Of a stretch of DNA of 18,758 bases, positions 6,721 to 13,974 are shown in pieces. This stretch comes from CAYMPW01 sp964558505. GTDB taxonomy: Archaea; Thermoplasmatota; Thermoplasmata; Methanomassiliicoccales; Methanomethylophilaceae. The DNA lies in NCBI GenBank assembly GCA_964558505.1, contig CAZLEI010000025.1, positions 1 to 18,758 of the forward strand. The letters run 5' to 3'. The translations under genes and the position numbers were made by a program. Position 1 is the first letter of the stretch. Each line of letters opens with the position of its first letter. Below the pieces are notes generated by a model. It was not told where the DNA came from. It did no database searches and saw only the letters and a list, made by a program, of their open reading frames with translations.

Positions 6721-8313
6721 TCAGTAGAGGTCTTCCTTCGTCCACAGCACGATGCCAGCGGGCATCTTGGTTATGTTGCCCTTGCGGGTGCCGACCACGA
6801 CGCCGATGTTCTTCTCGGCGGAGACGTCGACGATCCTCTGGGAGATGACGCCGTCGAAGACGATGGACGTGACGCCCTCGGATTCCTCCTTCAGGGTGTT
6901 GACCAGGCTCTTCACTGCGACCTCGTTGATGACCTCGTTGTCGGAGTTGAGCATCTTCGCATTGTGGGTGGATGCCATGTCGAGGAGCATCGTGCGGAAC
7001 TTCTCCTGCTCGGGGGAGAGGACCTTGTCCTTCCTCTTCGCGGCGGGCTCCTTCTTCGCCCTGAGGGTCCTGGTGGGCTTCTCGGCCTTCGCAGGCGCCT
7101 CTTTGACGGGCGCTTCCTTCACAGGCTCATCAGCTTTCTCCTCGGGCTCGGCCACGGGCTTCTCCTCGGGTTCCTCGGTGCGCCTCTTCTTGAACTTCTC
7201 GGCGGCATCGGTGTTGAAGCGGGATTCGTGCTCCTCCCTCTCCTCGCGTCCCCTGCGGGGGCGCTCCTCTTCCTCGGAGTCCTCGCGGTGCTCCCTCTTC
7301 TTGAACTTCTCGGCGGATTCGGAGTTGAAGCGCGGCTCGCGCTCCTCCCTCTCCTCGCGTCCCCTGCGGGGGCGCTCCTCGCGGTATTTCTCCCTGCGAT
7401 CGGTGCGGGCGCGGATACGTGTCTCGTCCTCCTCGTCCTCCTCTTTCGCGGGGGCCTCCCTGCCCTCTTTGGCTTCGGCGGTGAGGCCGTTCATCTCCAT
7501 GTACTGGTCTCCGGGGACCTTGTTGCGGAGGCATTTGATGATCTGCTTGGGCGTGAGCTCCTCGACCTCGTGGGCGCGGGGTGCGCGGGCGACGAAGTCG
7601 ACCTCTGCCACCTGGAAAAGCTCCCTGAGGATCAGCTCTCCGCCTCTGTCGCCGTCGGTGAATGCGGTGACGACCCTCTCCTTGGAGAGGTCCTGGACGG
7701 TCTTGGGGATGTTCGTCCCCTCGACGGCGATGGCGTTCTTGATGCCTGCTTTCAGCAGGTTGAGGACATCGGACCTGCCCTCGACGATGATGATGGCCTC
7801 GGAGTCCTTCACGTTGGGGCCGGCGGGGCACCTGTCCTTGCCGAAGGAGGTGATCTCCTCGACCTGGATGCTCTGCCTGATGCTGTCGGTGAGGTCGCCG
7901 GAGCTTCCCTTGGACTGTTTGATCATCTCGTTGAGCAGCTCCTTCGCGCGCTCGACGACAAGCTCCCTCTTCGTGACGCGGACGTCCTCGATGCCGAGGA
8001 CCCTCAGGCCCGCCTTGCAGGGGCCGACACGGTCCACGGTCTCCAGGGCGGAGGCGAGGATGGCGGTCTCGACCTGGTCGAGGCTGGAGGACATGTACAC
8101 GGTACCGTCCGATTTGCCTCCCTTGGATGAGACCTCCACCTCGATCCTGCCGATCCTGCCGGATTTCTGCAGGTCTCTCAGATCGAGCTCGTCTCCGAGC
8201 AGACCCTCGGTCTGCCCGAAGATGGCACCGACCACGTCGGGCTTCTCAACGATGCCGTCGGCGGTCAGTTTGGCTTTGATCATGTATTTCGTCGTGTTAG
8301 GATCTATATTCAT
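6721..8313 (-). CDS. dnaG: Archaeal DnaG primase with a long charged, internally repeated insert
   Basis: 530-residue archaeal DnaG-type TOPRIM protein. Archaeal DnaG has primase activity in some species and is a known subunit of the RNA exosome. The N-terminus (MNIDPNTTKYMIKAKLTADGI) and GAIFGQTEGLLGDELDLRDLQ match the family. The TOPRIM catalytic set is present: Glu178 in IIIVEGRSDVLNLL, and Asp220 and Asp222 in FTDGDRGG. A conserved C-terminal domain begins near residue 430 (LSPEQEKFRTML). Residues about 280-430 are a Glu/Arg/Lys-rich, low-complexity linker with a 37-residue tandem repeat, making it longer than the usual roughly 400-450 residues. The start at 8313 was chosen because homology begins there and a GGGGGG run lies 9 nt upstream. 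An in-frame ATG at 8448 would translate the structured leader into non-conserved sequence and is rejected. It heads an operon with the Lon-like gene. Confidence 0.95.
   Translation of the reverse strand: MNIDPNTTKYMIKAKLTADGIVEKPDVVGAIFGQTEGLLGDELDLRDLQKSGRIGRIEVEVSSKGGKSDGTVYMSSSLDQVETAILASALETVDRVGPCKAGLRVLGIEDVRVTKRELVVERAKELLNEMIKQSKGSSGDLTDSIRQSIQVEEITSFGKDRCPAGPNVKDSEAIIIVEGRSDVLNLLKAGIKNAIAVEGTNIPKTVQDLSKERVVTAFTDGDRGGELILRELFQVAEVDFVARAPRAHEVEELTPKQIIKCLRNKVPGDQYMEMNGLTAEAKEGREAPAKEEDEEDETRIRARTDRREKYREERPRRGREEREEREPRFNSESAEKFKKREHREDSEEEERPRRGREEREEHESRFNTDAAEKFKKRRTEEPEEKPVAEPEEKADEPVKEAPVKEAPAKAEKPTRTLRAKKEPAAKRKDKVLSPEQEKFRTMLLDMASTHNAKMLNSDNEVINEVAVKSLVNTLKEESEGVTSIVFDGVISQRIVDVSAEKNIGVVVGTRKGNITKMPAGIVLWTKEDLY
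7184..7380 (-). repeat. Two 86-bp near-identical direct repeats inside dnaG (period 111 bp)
   Basis: Copies at 7184-7269 and 7295-7380 are nearly identical and exactly 111 bp (37 codons) apart, so the frame is kept. In the protein they give ERPRRGREEREE...FNSESAEKFKK and ERPRRGREEREE...FNTDAAEKFKK. The period and high identity indicate a recent in-frame duplication in the disordered linker. Confidence 0.85.
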
Positions 8314-8322
8314 GTGATGATG

Positions 8323-8344
8323 CCCCCCTTGTGGGCTTTGGGGG
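8323..8344 (-). promoter_or_regulatory. dnaG: Hairpin able to hide the dnaG ribosome-binding site
   Basis: In the minus-strand RNA a CCCCC run (8344-8340) faces the GGGGGG run (8328-8323) across an 11-nt gap. The G run ends 9 nt before the dnaG ATG and is the only Shine-Dalgarno-like sequence there. Pairing would block it. This is seen by base complementarity only. Confidence 0.5.
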
Positions 8345-8575
8345 AAAAACCTACCACTGTCCCGACTGCGCTGATGCTTTTTGCTCCTTCGGTTGGAGCA
8401 GTCGCCTAATCTCGTCTTGATCTGTCCGGTCCGTTTGCATTCGGCCACCCCATCCCCGGGGCCGTCTGGCCTTTGTCTTGAAACGGTTTCGGACGTGCCC
8501 TGCCTTCGTGAGGCTTCGGGCGGTGGATTGTGATTGTGAATCAGTGAATCAGGGTTGCAGGTGCATTCCCTTGAG
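8345..8575 (-). ncRNA. Structured dnaG leader or independent small RNA
   Basis: About 230 nt of minus-strand RNA between a strong TATA box and a T5 run (8349-8345) just before dnaG. Complementary segments include hairpin GCCC/GCCT with AGGC/GGGC (8497-8521). A long stem-loop spans 8424-8494, built from GTCCG/CGGAC, CCGTTT/AAACGG, GGCCA/TGGCC and CCCC/GGGG. A 3' pair of exclusive helices follows: TGCTCC (8400-8395) with GGAGCA (8387-8382), or GACTGC (8403-8398) with GCAGTC (8369-8364). An 8-nt direct repeat (GTGAATCA on the plus strand, 8536-8551) lies near its 5' end. It is not recognisable as tRNA, 5S, SRP RNA or RNase P RNA. No other promoter-like sequence separates it from dnaG, so it may be a cis-acting leader, a terminated small RNA, or both. 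Ends are estimates. Confidence 0.5.
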
Positions 8576-8580
8576 AGCCT

Positions 8581-8594
8581 GTACGTGGACGTAC
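8581..8594. promoter_or_regulatory. Perfect palindrome between TATA box and expected start site of dnaG
   Basis: GTACGT-GG-ACGTAC is a perfect 6-bp inverted repeat with a 2-bp centre. It directly adjoins the TATA box on its downstream side, where a bound repressor would block the polymerase. No cognate regulator is visible in the window. Confidence 0.5.
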
Positions 8595-8606
8595 CTTATA
8601 TATCTT
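8595..8606 (-). promoter_or_regulatory. TATA box for the dnaG leader and operon
   Basis: The minus strand reads AAGATATATAAG, a strong archaeal TATA box preceded by AT-rich sequence. Transcription is expected to start about 26 nt downstream, near 8575. It is the last good promoter before dnaG. Confidence 0.65.
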
Positions 8607-8615
8607 ATTGCTTGG

Positions 8616-8681
8616 AAAAAAGGGGCCAGGCGGGGTCGGGCACCTCCGGCGCAGTATATATACGCCGGATACCGCCCCGCC
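8616..8681 (-). terminator. Terminator of the YhaO/YhaN-like operon
   Basis: Starting 4 nt after the YhaN-like stop codon, an outer 7-bp stem (8675-8681 with 8629-8635) encloses a 6-bp stem (8663-8668 with 8646-8651) with an 11-nt loop. Seven nt after the outer stem comes T6 on the minus strand (8621-8616). The loop of the inner hairpin contains TATATATA, so the element may also hold a second upstream TATA box for dnaG. Confidence 0.65.
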
Positions 8682-8685
8682 GTCA

Positions 8686-11091
8686 TCAAAGCCTTATCTG
8701 ATGCGCATCGCCCTCTTCGGCGAACACGTCGTGCATCCTGTCGTCGCAGGAGAACAGTATGACCTGCTGGTCCTTGGCGAACTCGAAGATCGCCCTGCAC
8801 GCACCGGCGCGGCGCTCCCTGTCGAACCTGACCAGGATGTCGTCCATGATCATCGGCAGCCTCTCGGAGCCCATCTCCTTGGCCATGGCCATCTTCAGGG
8901 ACAGGTACACCTGGTCCCCCAGGCCGCTGCTCCATTTCCTGGAGTCCTTCAGCGTGTCGTCCCTGTCGTGTATCACGATGTCGGTGTTGCGGGGGTCGCT
9001 CTCGAGGCGGTAACGTCCGTCGGTCATCAGGGACAGGTACGTGTTCGCCCTGGCGATCACGCCGGGCTGATGGTCCCCGTAGAAACCGTCGCACACTTCG
9101 TCCGATATGCCCTTGGCCAGCGACAGCACCGCCCATTCGCGGAGCTCCCGGTCCAGCTTCGCCTCGTTGGCGGACCTCTCGGCCTCCAGGCGGTCCAGCT
9201 CGCCGTCCTCCAGGATGTTCCTCATCTTCGTCTCGACGGTGCCGATGTCGTGGTTCAGGGTCTCGGCGGGCGTCTCGGCGGGGGCCTGCGATTCCGTTTC
9301 CGTCTTCGCCGCGTCCACCGCGGCCGCGATGTCCGCGAACGGCATCCCGGCCGTCTTCTCCATGCTCTCCTTCAGCGATGCGAGTCCGAGCTCCACCTCC
9401 GCGAGCTTCCTGCTGTCGTTGACGATCTCCGAGAATCCCTCCGCTCCGCCGTATCCCGCGAGGAATGCGCTCAGCTCTTCTCCGGCCTTCTTGGCGGCGG
9501 CGGCCTTCTCGTCCCGGGAGGCGGCGGCCTTTGTCGCGTTCTCTGCCGCTATCGCGGCGCGTCTGAGGTTATCGATCCCCTCTTCGAAACCGTTGCCGCG
9601 GGATACCCCCGTGGCCTCGCAGACGAAGTTCAGCTTTTCCTCGGAGATCCTGATGCCGCTGTTCAGTTCGGCCAGCTCCCCGTTGTCTTCGGAGAGTTTA
9701 CCGTAGGCATCCGTCATCCTCCTGGCATTGAACACGACCGCCGAGACCTTTTCGCGTTCCACCGAAGCGGGCAACCCGTATGCCGTCGGGTCCCACGCCG
9801 ATGTGCTGTGCGCAGGTGCGCGTTTTTTCGATATTATCAACAGAACTGCTCCGACGACGGCGACCGCAACGCCGGCCGCCGCGACATAGGCCATCGAGGA
9901 TTCCTTCATCACGGACAGGCCGGCGATGCCGGCCACGGCCATGATCATGCCCAGGACGAGCACCGCGTACGGGACCGTGCTGTTCTTCTTCGACGGCGCG
10001 GGCTCCGCCCTCCCGGCGGCGGCCAGTGCACCGTCGAGGTCCGCAGACGCGGCCGCCCGCGGGGACATCCCGGTGGATTCTGTGCATTCGTCCACTATGG
10101 TGTTGAGCTTCTCGATCTCGGCCTTGAGCCTGTCCGCCCTGCCGGCCGATGCACTGTATCCGTTGCCGGACGTCAGTTCGTCGATCTCCTTGCGGCAGCT
10201 GTCGATCTTGCGGGGATCGCCTCCGCGGAGGTCCTTGGACCAGTCTTCCGCATTCCCGACCGCTGAATCGTACATCATCTTGGAATCCTTGGCTGCGGCG
10301 TTGAGGCCGTTGAACGTCTCGACGGCGTCCTGCGGCAGTCCGCGGGAGTACTCCAAACCCGCGATCTCCGCCGACCTCTTCCTGTACGCGTCGACGTTCT
10401 CGCGCTGGGCAAGCACCACGGCGCGCTTCTTCCGGACCTCGTCCGTCGCGCTCTGATCCGCCTTGGCCTTCTCCAATTGGACCCTCAGCCGTTCCCGCTC
10501 TTCCGCGAGACGGCCGTATTCCTCGGCTGCTGCCTTGGCCCGGTCGATCTTCTCATCGATCGCCTTCCCGTTCTCGATCGTCTCGCCGATGCCGTTACTA
10601 CTCATGCGCTGCGGTGTGAGCAGGGTGTTCATCGACGACTCGATCCCTCCGAGCACGGCGGGGACGTTCTCCCCGCCGGGGACGGTCAGGAACCTCGCTT
10701 TTATGTCGCCGGATGTCAGCAGCTTGTCGTCCGTGAGCTCGGACAGCCCCATGGCGAACATGCTGCGGTACGTCTCCGGTTCGATGTTGACCATCTCGGC
10801 GGGCGTGGGCCCGCCGTCCGAGGATGTTATGCTCCGGTTGCTCCTGACGACCGTCCTCTCGGTGCCGTCGTCCATGACGACGGTGACTGTGCCCGAATCG
10901 CTCTTGGCGGGTTCGGGGTAGTCCTTCTTGCTGGCGCGGGCCAGCGGGAACAGCGTCCCGCGTATGAAATTGGTGAGCGTGGTCTTCCCGGCCTCGTTGT
11001 CGCCGGTGACGACCGTGACCCCGTCGGAGAACTCGCCCCTCCATTTGCGCAGACTGCCGAAGGATTCCACGCTGACTGATCTTATCCTCAT
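8686..11091 (-). CDS. SbcC/YhaN-like AAA ATPase with two transmembrane segments
   Basis: 801-residue SMC/Rad50-like ATPase, probably partner of the phosphoesterase encoded just upstream. Walker A is GDNEAGKTTL (30-39) after the typical start MRIRSVSVESFGSL. The C-terminal half-site has the signature-like SSGLGDQVYLSL (721-732), Walker B LPMIMDD (745-751) and the terminal strand QQVILFSCDD. Two coiled-coil arms flank the centre. Where Rad50 has a zinc hook there are instead two hydrophobic helices at about residues 373-394 and 400-420, followed by SKKR. No CxxC hook is present. This layout matches Bacillus YhaN rather than archaeal Rad50. The start at 11091 overlaps the upstream stop (ATGA); an in-frame ATG at 11214 would lie inside the upstream gene and precede the conserved N-terminus. 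A role in DNA-end processing at the membrane is inference. Confidence 0.88.
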   Translation of the reverse strand: MRIRSVSVESFGSLRKWRGEFSDGVTVVTGDNEAGKTTLTNFIRGTLFPLARASKKDYPEPAKSDSGTVTVVMDDGTERTVVRSNRSITSSDGGPTPAEMVNIEPETYRSMFAMGLSELTDDKLLTSGDIKARFLTVPGGENVPAVLGGIESSMNTLLTPQRMSSNGIGETIENGKAIDEKIDRAKAAAEEYGRLAEERERLRVQLEKAKADQSATDEVRKKRAVVLAQRENVDAYRKRSAEIAGLEYSRGLPQDAVETFNGLNAAAKDSKMMYDSAVGNAEDWSKDLRGGDPRKIDSCRKEIDELTSGNGYSASAGRADRLKAEIEKLNTIVDECTESTGMSPRAAASADLDGALAAAGRAEPAPSKKNSTVPYAVLVLGMIMAVAGIAGLSVMKESSMAYVAAAGVAVAVVGAVLLIISKKRAPAHSTSAWDPTAYGLPASVEREKVSAVVFNARRMTDAYGKLSEDNGELAELNSGIRISEEKLNFVCEATGVSRGNGFEEGIDNLRRAAIAAENATKAAASRDEKAAAAKKAGEELSAFLAGYGGAEGFSEIVNDSRKLAEVELGLASLKESMEKTAGMPFADIAAAVDAAKTETESQAPAETPAETLNHDIGTVETKMRNILEDGELDRLEAERSANEAKLDRELREWAVLSLAKGISDEVCDGFYGDHQPGVIARANTYLSLMTDGRYRLESDPRNTDIVIHDRDDTLKDSRKWSSGLGDQVYLSLKMAMAKEMGSERLPMIMDDILVRFDRERRAGACRAIFEFAKDQQVILFSCDDRMHDVFAEEGDAHQIRL

Positions 11092-12281
11092 CTCTCCGCC
11101 TCCGCGAGCTTCTCGACCATGAGCATCCCCGCATCGTTCACTATCGCCCTGAGCTCTTCGTCGCTCATGCTCCTGAAATGCTCGGCGAACAGCTGCGATG
11201 TCTTCGTGGAGCATATCCTGTCGACGATCTCATCCCTGTCCGCCTGCGAAAGCGCGTCCGCGGCGTTGAGGACGGAAGCGGTGAAGTCTCCGGAGCGCCT
11301 CCGCGCCTCCAGGTCCATGTCGGGACCGGTGCGCGCCTCGATGCCCGTGACCGTGCATCCTGTCTTCGAACGGACGGCCTCCGAGAACCCGTCGGGGTCC
11401 AGGCGCACCATGCGGTCGAGGTCGCCCCTGCCTTTCAGCGACAGGCGGACCAGCGATCCTTTCGGGACCTTCGCGGATATGTCCGAGATCAGGCCGTCGA
11501 GGCTCTTGCCCGTGATGTCCGCATCGGCGCTCTCCCATCTGATGCTCTGCGTCGCCTTGAAGGTGAGGTCAGACACCCTGCCGTCCCTGACGGTCACGAC
11601 GTATGCGCCCTTCTCGCCGGTCTCCTTGGGACTGCGCCCCTGGATGTTTCCGGGATAAACGGCATAGGGGTGCTCGCTGAGCACTGCGCGCAGATGGATG
11701 TGCCCGAGGGCCCAGTAGTCTATTCCGCGGGCCTTCATCTCCGACAGCTTGCACGGCGAGTAATCGGTCTCGCCGGCGGGGGCGTCCACGCTGCAGTGGA
11801 CCACGCCGACGGAGAACAGCCCGGGCTCGCCCGCTACTGATTCCGTGAGATCCCTGGATTCGTGGCGCTTCCCGAAGCTGGCCCCCGACACCGAGGCGAC
11901 GGCCGCTCCGTCCTTCTCGAACACGAACGAGCATCCCTCCGCCGGGAACACCTTGGCGTTGTCGGGCAGAGGTATCGATTCATCCCATCTGCGGTTGTGG
12001 TCGTGGTTGCCGTACGCTATGAAGCAAGGGACCCCCATCCTGCGGACGGTGTCGCAGAATCTGTTGCGTGTGCGGGGCGACTCGTTGCCCTCGTCGAACA
12101 CGTCCCCGGCGATGACAACGAAATCCGCATCCTCAGAGACTGCAAGGTCGGCTATCCTGTCGAAGGATTCGAAAACCGATTCCTGTAGCTTCCTGCCGAG
12201 GTCCGCGTCATCCGATGACAGGCCGGAGAACCTGCATCCTAGGTGCAGGTCCGCGCAGTGGATGAATCTGAACTGAGACAT
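11088..12281 (-). CDS. SbcD/YhaO-like metallophosphoesterase (DNA repair exonuclease family)
   Basis: 397-residue calcineurin-like phosphoesterase of the Mre11/SbcD/YhaO group, a predicted Mn-dependent nuclease. All metal-binding motifs are visible in order: Asp11 and His13 in HCADLHLG, Asp60 in VIAGDVFD, GNHD at 91-94, His162 in VGVVHCSVD, and GHIH at 193-196. The region from about 230 to 397 is a C-terminal capping and ATPase-contact domain with no clear signature. It is the first gene of a two-gene operon; its stop overlaps the ATPase start. A TATA-like TTTAAGTA centred about 26 nt before the ATG and the lack of a Shine-Dalgarno point to a leaderless mRNA. Archaeal Mre11 normally sits with Rad50, HerA and NurA; neither HerA nor NurA is here, and the partner is YhaN-like. 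Confidence 0.92.
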   Translation of the reverse strand: MSQFRFIHCADLHLGCRFSGLSSDDADLGRKLQESVFESFDRIADLAVSEDADFVVIAGDVFDEGNESPRTRNRFCDTVRRMGVPCFIAYGNHDHNRRWDESIPLPDNAKVFPAEGCSFVFEKDGAAVASVSGASFGKRHESRDLTESVAGEPGLFSVGVVHCSVDAPAGETDYSPCKLSEMKARGIDYWALGHIHLRAVLSEHPYAVYPGNIQGRSPKETGEKGAYVVTVRDGRVSDLTFKATQSIRWESADADITGKSLDGLISDISAKVPKGSLVRLSLKGRGDLDRMVRLDPDGFSEAVRSKTGCTVTGIEARTGPDMDLEARRRSGDFTASVLNAADALSQADRDEIVDRICSTKTSQLFAEHFRSMSDEELRAIVNDAGMLMVEKLAEAER

Positions 12282-12303
12282 GAACGCGCATAGTGTTCGG
12301 GGC

Positions 12304-12311
12304 TACTTAAA
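12304..12311 (-). promoter_or_regulatory. TATA box of the YhaO/YhaN-like operon, flanked by an 8-bp inverted repeat
   Basis: TTTAAGTA on the minus strand is centred 26 nt before the ATG at 12281, the expected distance for a leaderless transcript. TGTTCGGG (12294-12301) and its perfect complement CCCGAACA (12346-12353) lie on either side, with a nested CAGGA/TCCTG pair between them. An operator is possible but not shown. Confidence 0.5.
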
Positions 12312-12622
12312 CAGGAGAGTGTTATTCTTCTTTCCTGCGGTTTTTCCCGAACAGCATAAGATAAGAACAACGGGGTCGCGGGGCCTGTCCGTCATCTTCA
12401 ACCGTTGCGGCAAGACCGCGTTCCGGCCATGGTATTGTGCAAGTCGCGGCATCGCGGACAAGGGCACACGTCCGCTTCAAAGGTTCCGTCGGTGCGCGAC
12501 CGATATCGGTACTTCTCAGTGGTGACCTTGTGATTCGTCAGGCCGCTTCTCGCGTGCAATAACGATTCCGATCGGGGATCGTAACAAACCAGAGATACGC
12601 GTCATTCTTGACGATGTTTGCC

Positions 12623-12680
12623 AAAACCATCAATGAAATGACGTCAAAACCATCAATGAAATGACGTCAAAACCATCAAT
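12623..12680 (+). repeat. 2.5 tandem copies of a 23-bp repeat upstream of the ATPase
   Basis: Two identical 23-bp units (12623-12645 and 12646-12668) begin AAAACCATCAAT and end ATGACGTC. A third partial copy of 12 bp follows (12669-12680). The units carry the palindrome TGACGTCA at each junction. The array ends 26 bp before the ATPase start, a place where it could bind a regulator of that gene. Confidence 0.9.
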
Positions 12681-12706
12681 TTCAATATGCACAAAGCAAT
12701 TGCCGT

Positions 12707-13974
12707 ATGATGCCAGAATATAAGCCCAGGTTGATAGATTCCGAACTGAGAGAAGATCTGGAGGCATTCGGCGCTGTTCTGATCATGGGGCCCAAATGGT
12801 GTGGGAAGACCACAACAGCATCACAGGTCGCGAAAAGCACACTGCGCATGCAGGATAGGGATTTCAAAGAGAGGAACATGGGATTGGCCAGATTGAAACC
12901 CTCCGAATTGCTCATCGGGGAGAACCCGAGACTGATAGACGAGTGGCAGATGGCACCTCAGCTGTGGGATTCGGTGAGATTGAGCGTGGATATCAGGGGG
13001 AACAGGGATTGTACATCCTGACTTGTTCCACGACGGTTGACAGGGATAAGATCGATCACTCGGGCACGGGCCGTATAGACCGGTTGAGGATGAACACAAT
13101 GAGTTTGTTCGAATCGGGGGATTCTACAGGTTCGGTATCGATTAGAGGGCTTTTTGACGGAGCCGAGATCGTTTCTGGCGCCTCAGACTTGGAGTTATCT
13201 GATGTGGCGGCCCTTATAATCAGAGGGGGATGGCCACAATCGATAGGCAAGGGAGAGAATGTTAGCATCAGGCTCATCAGGGGGTACTGTGAGAGCATGA
13301 TCGATACCGAGGTCGTGGATGTAGACGGAAGGAGGCGCGATGCCCACAAGATGAGAGGGGTGCTCAGGTCGCTGTCCCGTGGTATATCCTCTCCCATATC
13401 CAAGAAAGGGATCATGGAGGACATATCATCAAGGGAGGGTTCGAGCATATCCGAGAACACACTCAACGACTATCTGAAGGCGTTGAGGGGCATATATGTG
13501 CTCGACGAGCTGCCGGCATGGAATGTGAATCTCCGTTCCAAGACTGCCATGAGGACGACAGAGATCGTCCATCTATGCGACCCTGCCATCGCGGCCTATT
13601 TCCTGGGAGCTTCCAAAGGGAGCCTGATGAACGATCCACGGACATTCGGGCTGCTGTTCGAGTCGCTCGTGGTCCGCGATCTCCGCGTATATGCTCAGAG
13701 CATAGGCGGGGACGTGTTCCACTACAGGGACAGGTCCGGCCTGGAGGCAGATGCGGTCATATCGCTTCACGACGGGAGGTGGGCCGCTGTGGAGGTGAAA
13801 CTCGGCGACAGCTGGGTGAATGAGGGGGCCGAGAACCTCCTGAAGCTGAAGGACAGGACCGATACGGACATGATGGGGCAACCGGCATTCCTGGCCGTGG
13901 TGACTGGTACGGGTCATGCTTACACGCGGGAGGACGGGGTGCACGTGATCCCCGTGGGTTGTTTGAGGAACTGA
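12707..13974 (+). pseudogene. DUF4143-type AAA ATPase, split by a one-base frameshift
   Basis: Two overlapping frames (12707-13021 and the one ending at 13974) together make one member of the AAA plus DUF4143 family common in host-associated archaea and bacteria. The first frame holds Walker A MGPKWCGKTTTA and the Walker B-like RLIDEWQMAPQLWD. The second continues at EQGLYILTCSTTVDRDKIDHSGTGRI and carries the rest: LRMNTMSLFESGDS, the DUF4143 core, and the C-terminal PD-(D/E)xK-like LEADAVISLHDGRWAAVEVK. The frames would join if the G run at 12996-13000 had six Gs instead of five, so one base appears to be missing. The family motif LTGS is LTCS here. The rest is intact, so the break is recent, an assembly error, or a slippage switch. 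The function of the family is not settled; toxin-like and mobile roles have been suggested. Start ATGATG at 12707 follows the tandem repeats. Confidence 0.8.

Larger units (their letters stand above)
12282..12706. other. Spacer without a convincing gene
   Basis: Holds the YhaO-like promoter at its left end, a T5-containing stretch near 12341, a 17-bp sequence that recurs at 13999, and the 23-bp tandem repeat at its right end. An 81-codon plus-strand frame (12280-12525) overlaps the divergent promoter, has no ribosome-binding site and no recognisable domain, so it is not called a gene. No tRNA or known RNA was recognised. Confidence 0.6.

Noticed and set aside
5980..8130. 716-codon open frame on the plus strand opposite the Lon-like gene and dnaG
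   Set aside because: It crosses two well-identified genes on the other strand and its Leu/Gly/Arg-rich, repetitive residues are complements of conserved codons. No domain seen.
8314..8448. N-terminal extension of DnaG from an in-frame ATG at 8448
   Set aside because: The extension is not family-like, runs through the structured leader and T5 run, and the homologous N-terminus starts at 8313 after a GGGGGG site.
8345..8575. Known housekeeping RNA (SRP RNA, RNase P RNA, 5S rRNA, tRNA) or cobalamin riboswitch
   Set aside because: The conserved cores I know for these were looked for on both strands and not found; the element is therefore reported as an unknown structured leader.
8608..10266. 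552-codon plus-strand frame opposite the YhaN-like gene
   Set aside because: Shadow of the ATPase gene: the minus strand carries Walker A, Walker B and signature motifs with normal family order.
11092..11214. N-terminal extension of the YhaN-like ATPase from an ATG at 11214
   Set aside because: It lies inside the upstream phosphoesterase gene. The typical SMC-like N-terminus MRIRSVSVESFGSL starts at 11091 in an ATGA overlap.
12280..12525. 81-codon plus-strand frame
   Set aside because: Overlaps the promoter of the divergent operon, has no ribosome-binding site and no recognisable features.
12623..12680. CRISPR array
   Set aside because: The 23-bp units abut directly with no spacers, so this is a simple tandem repeat.
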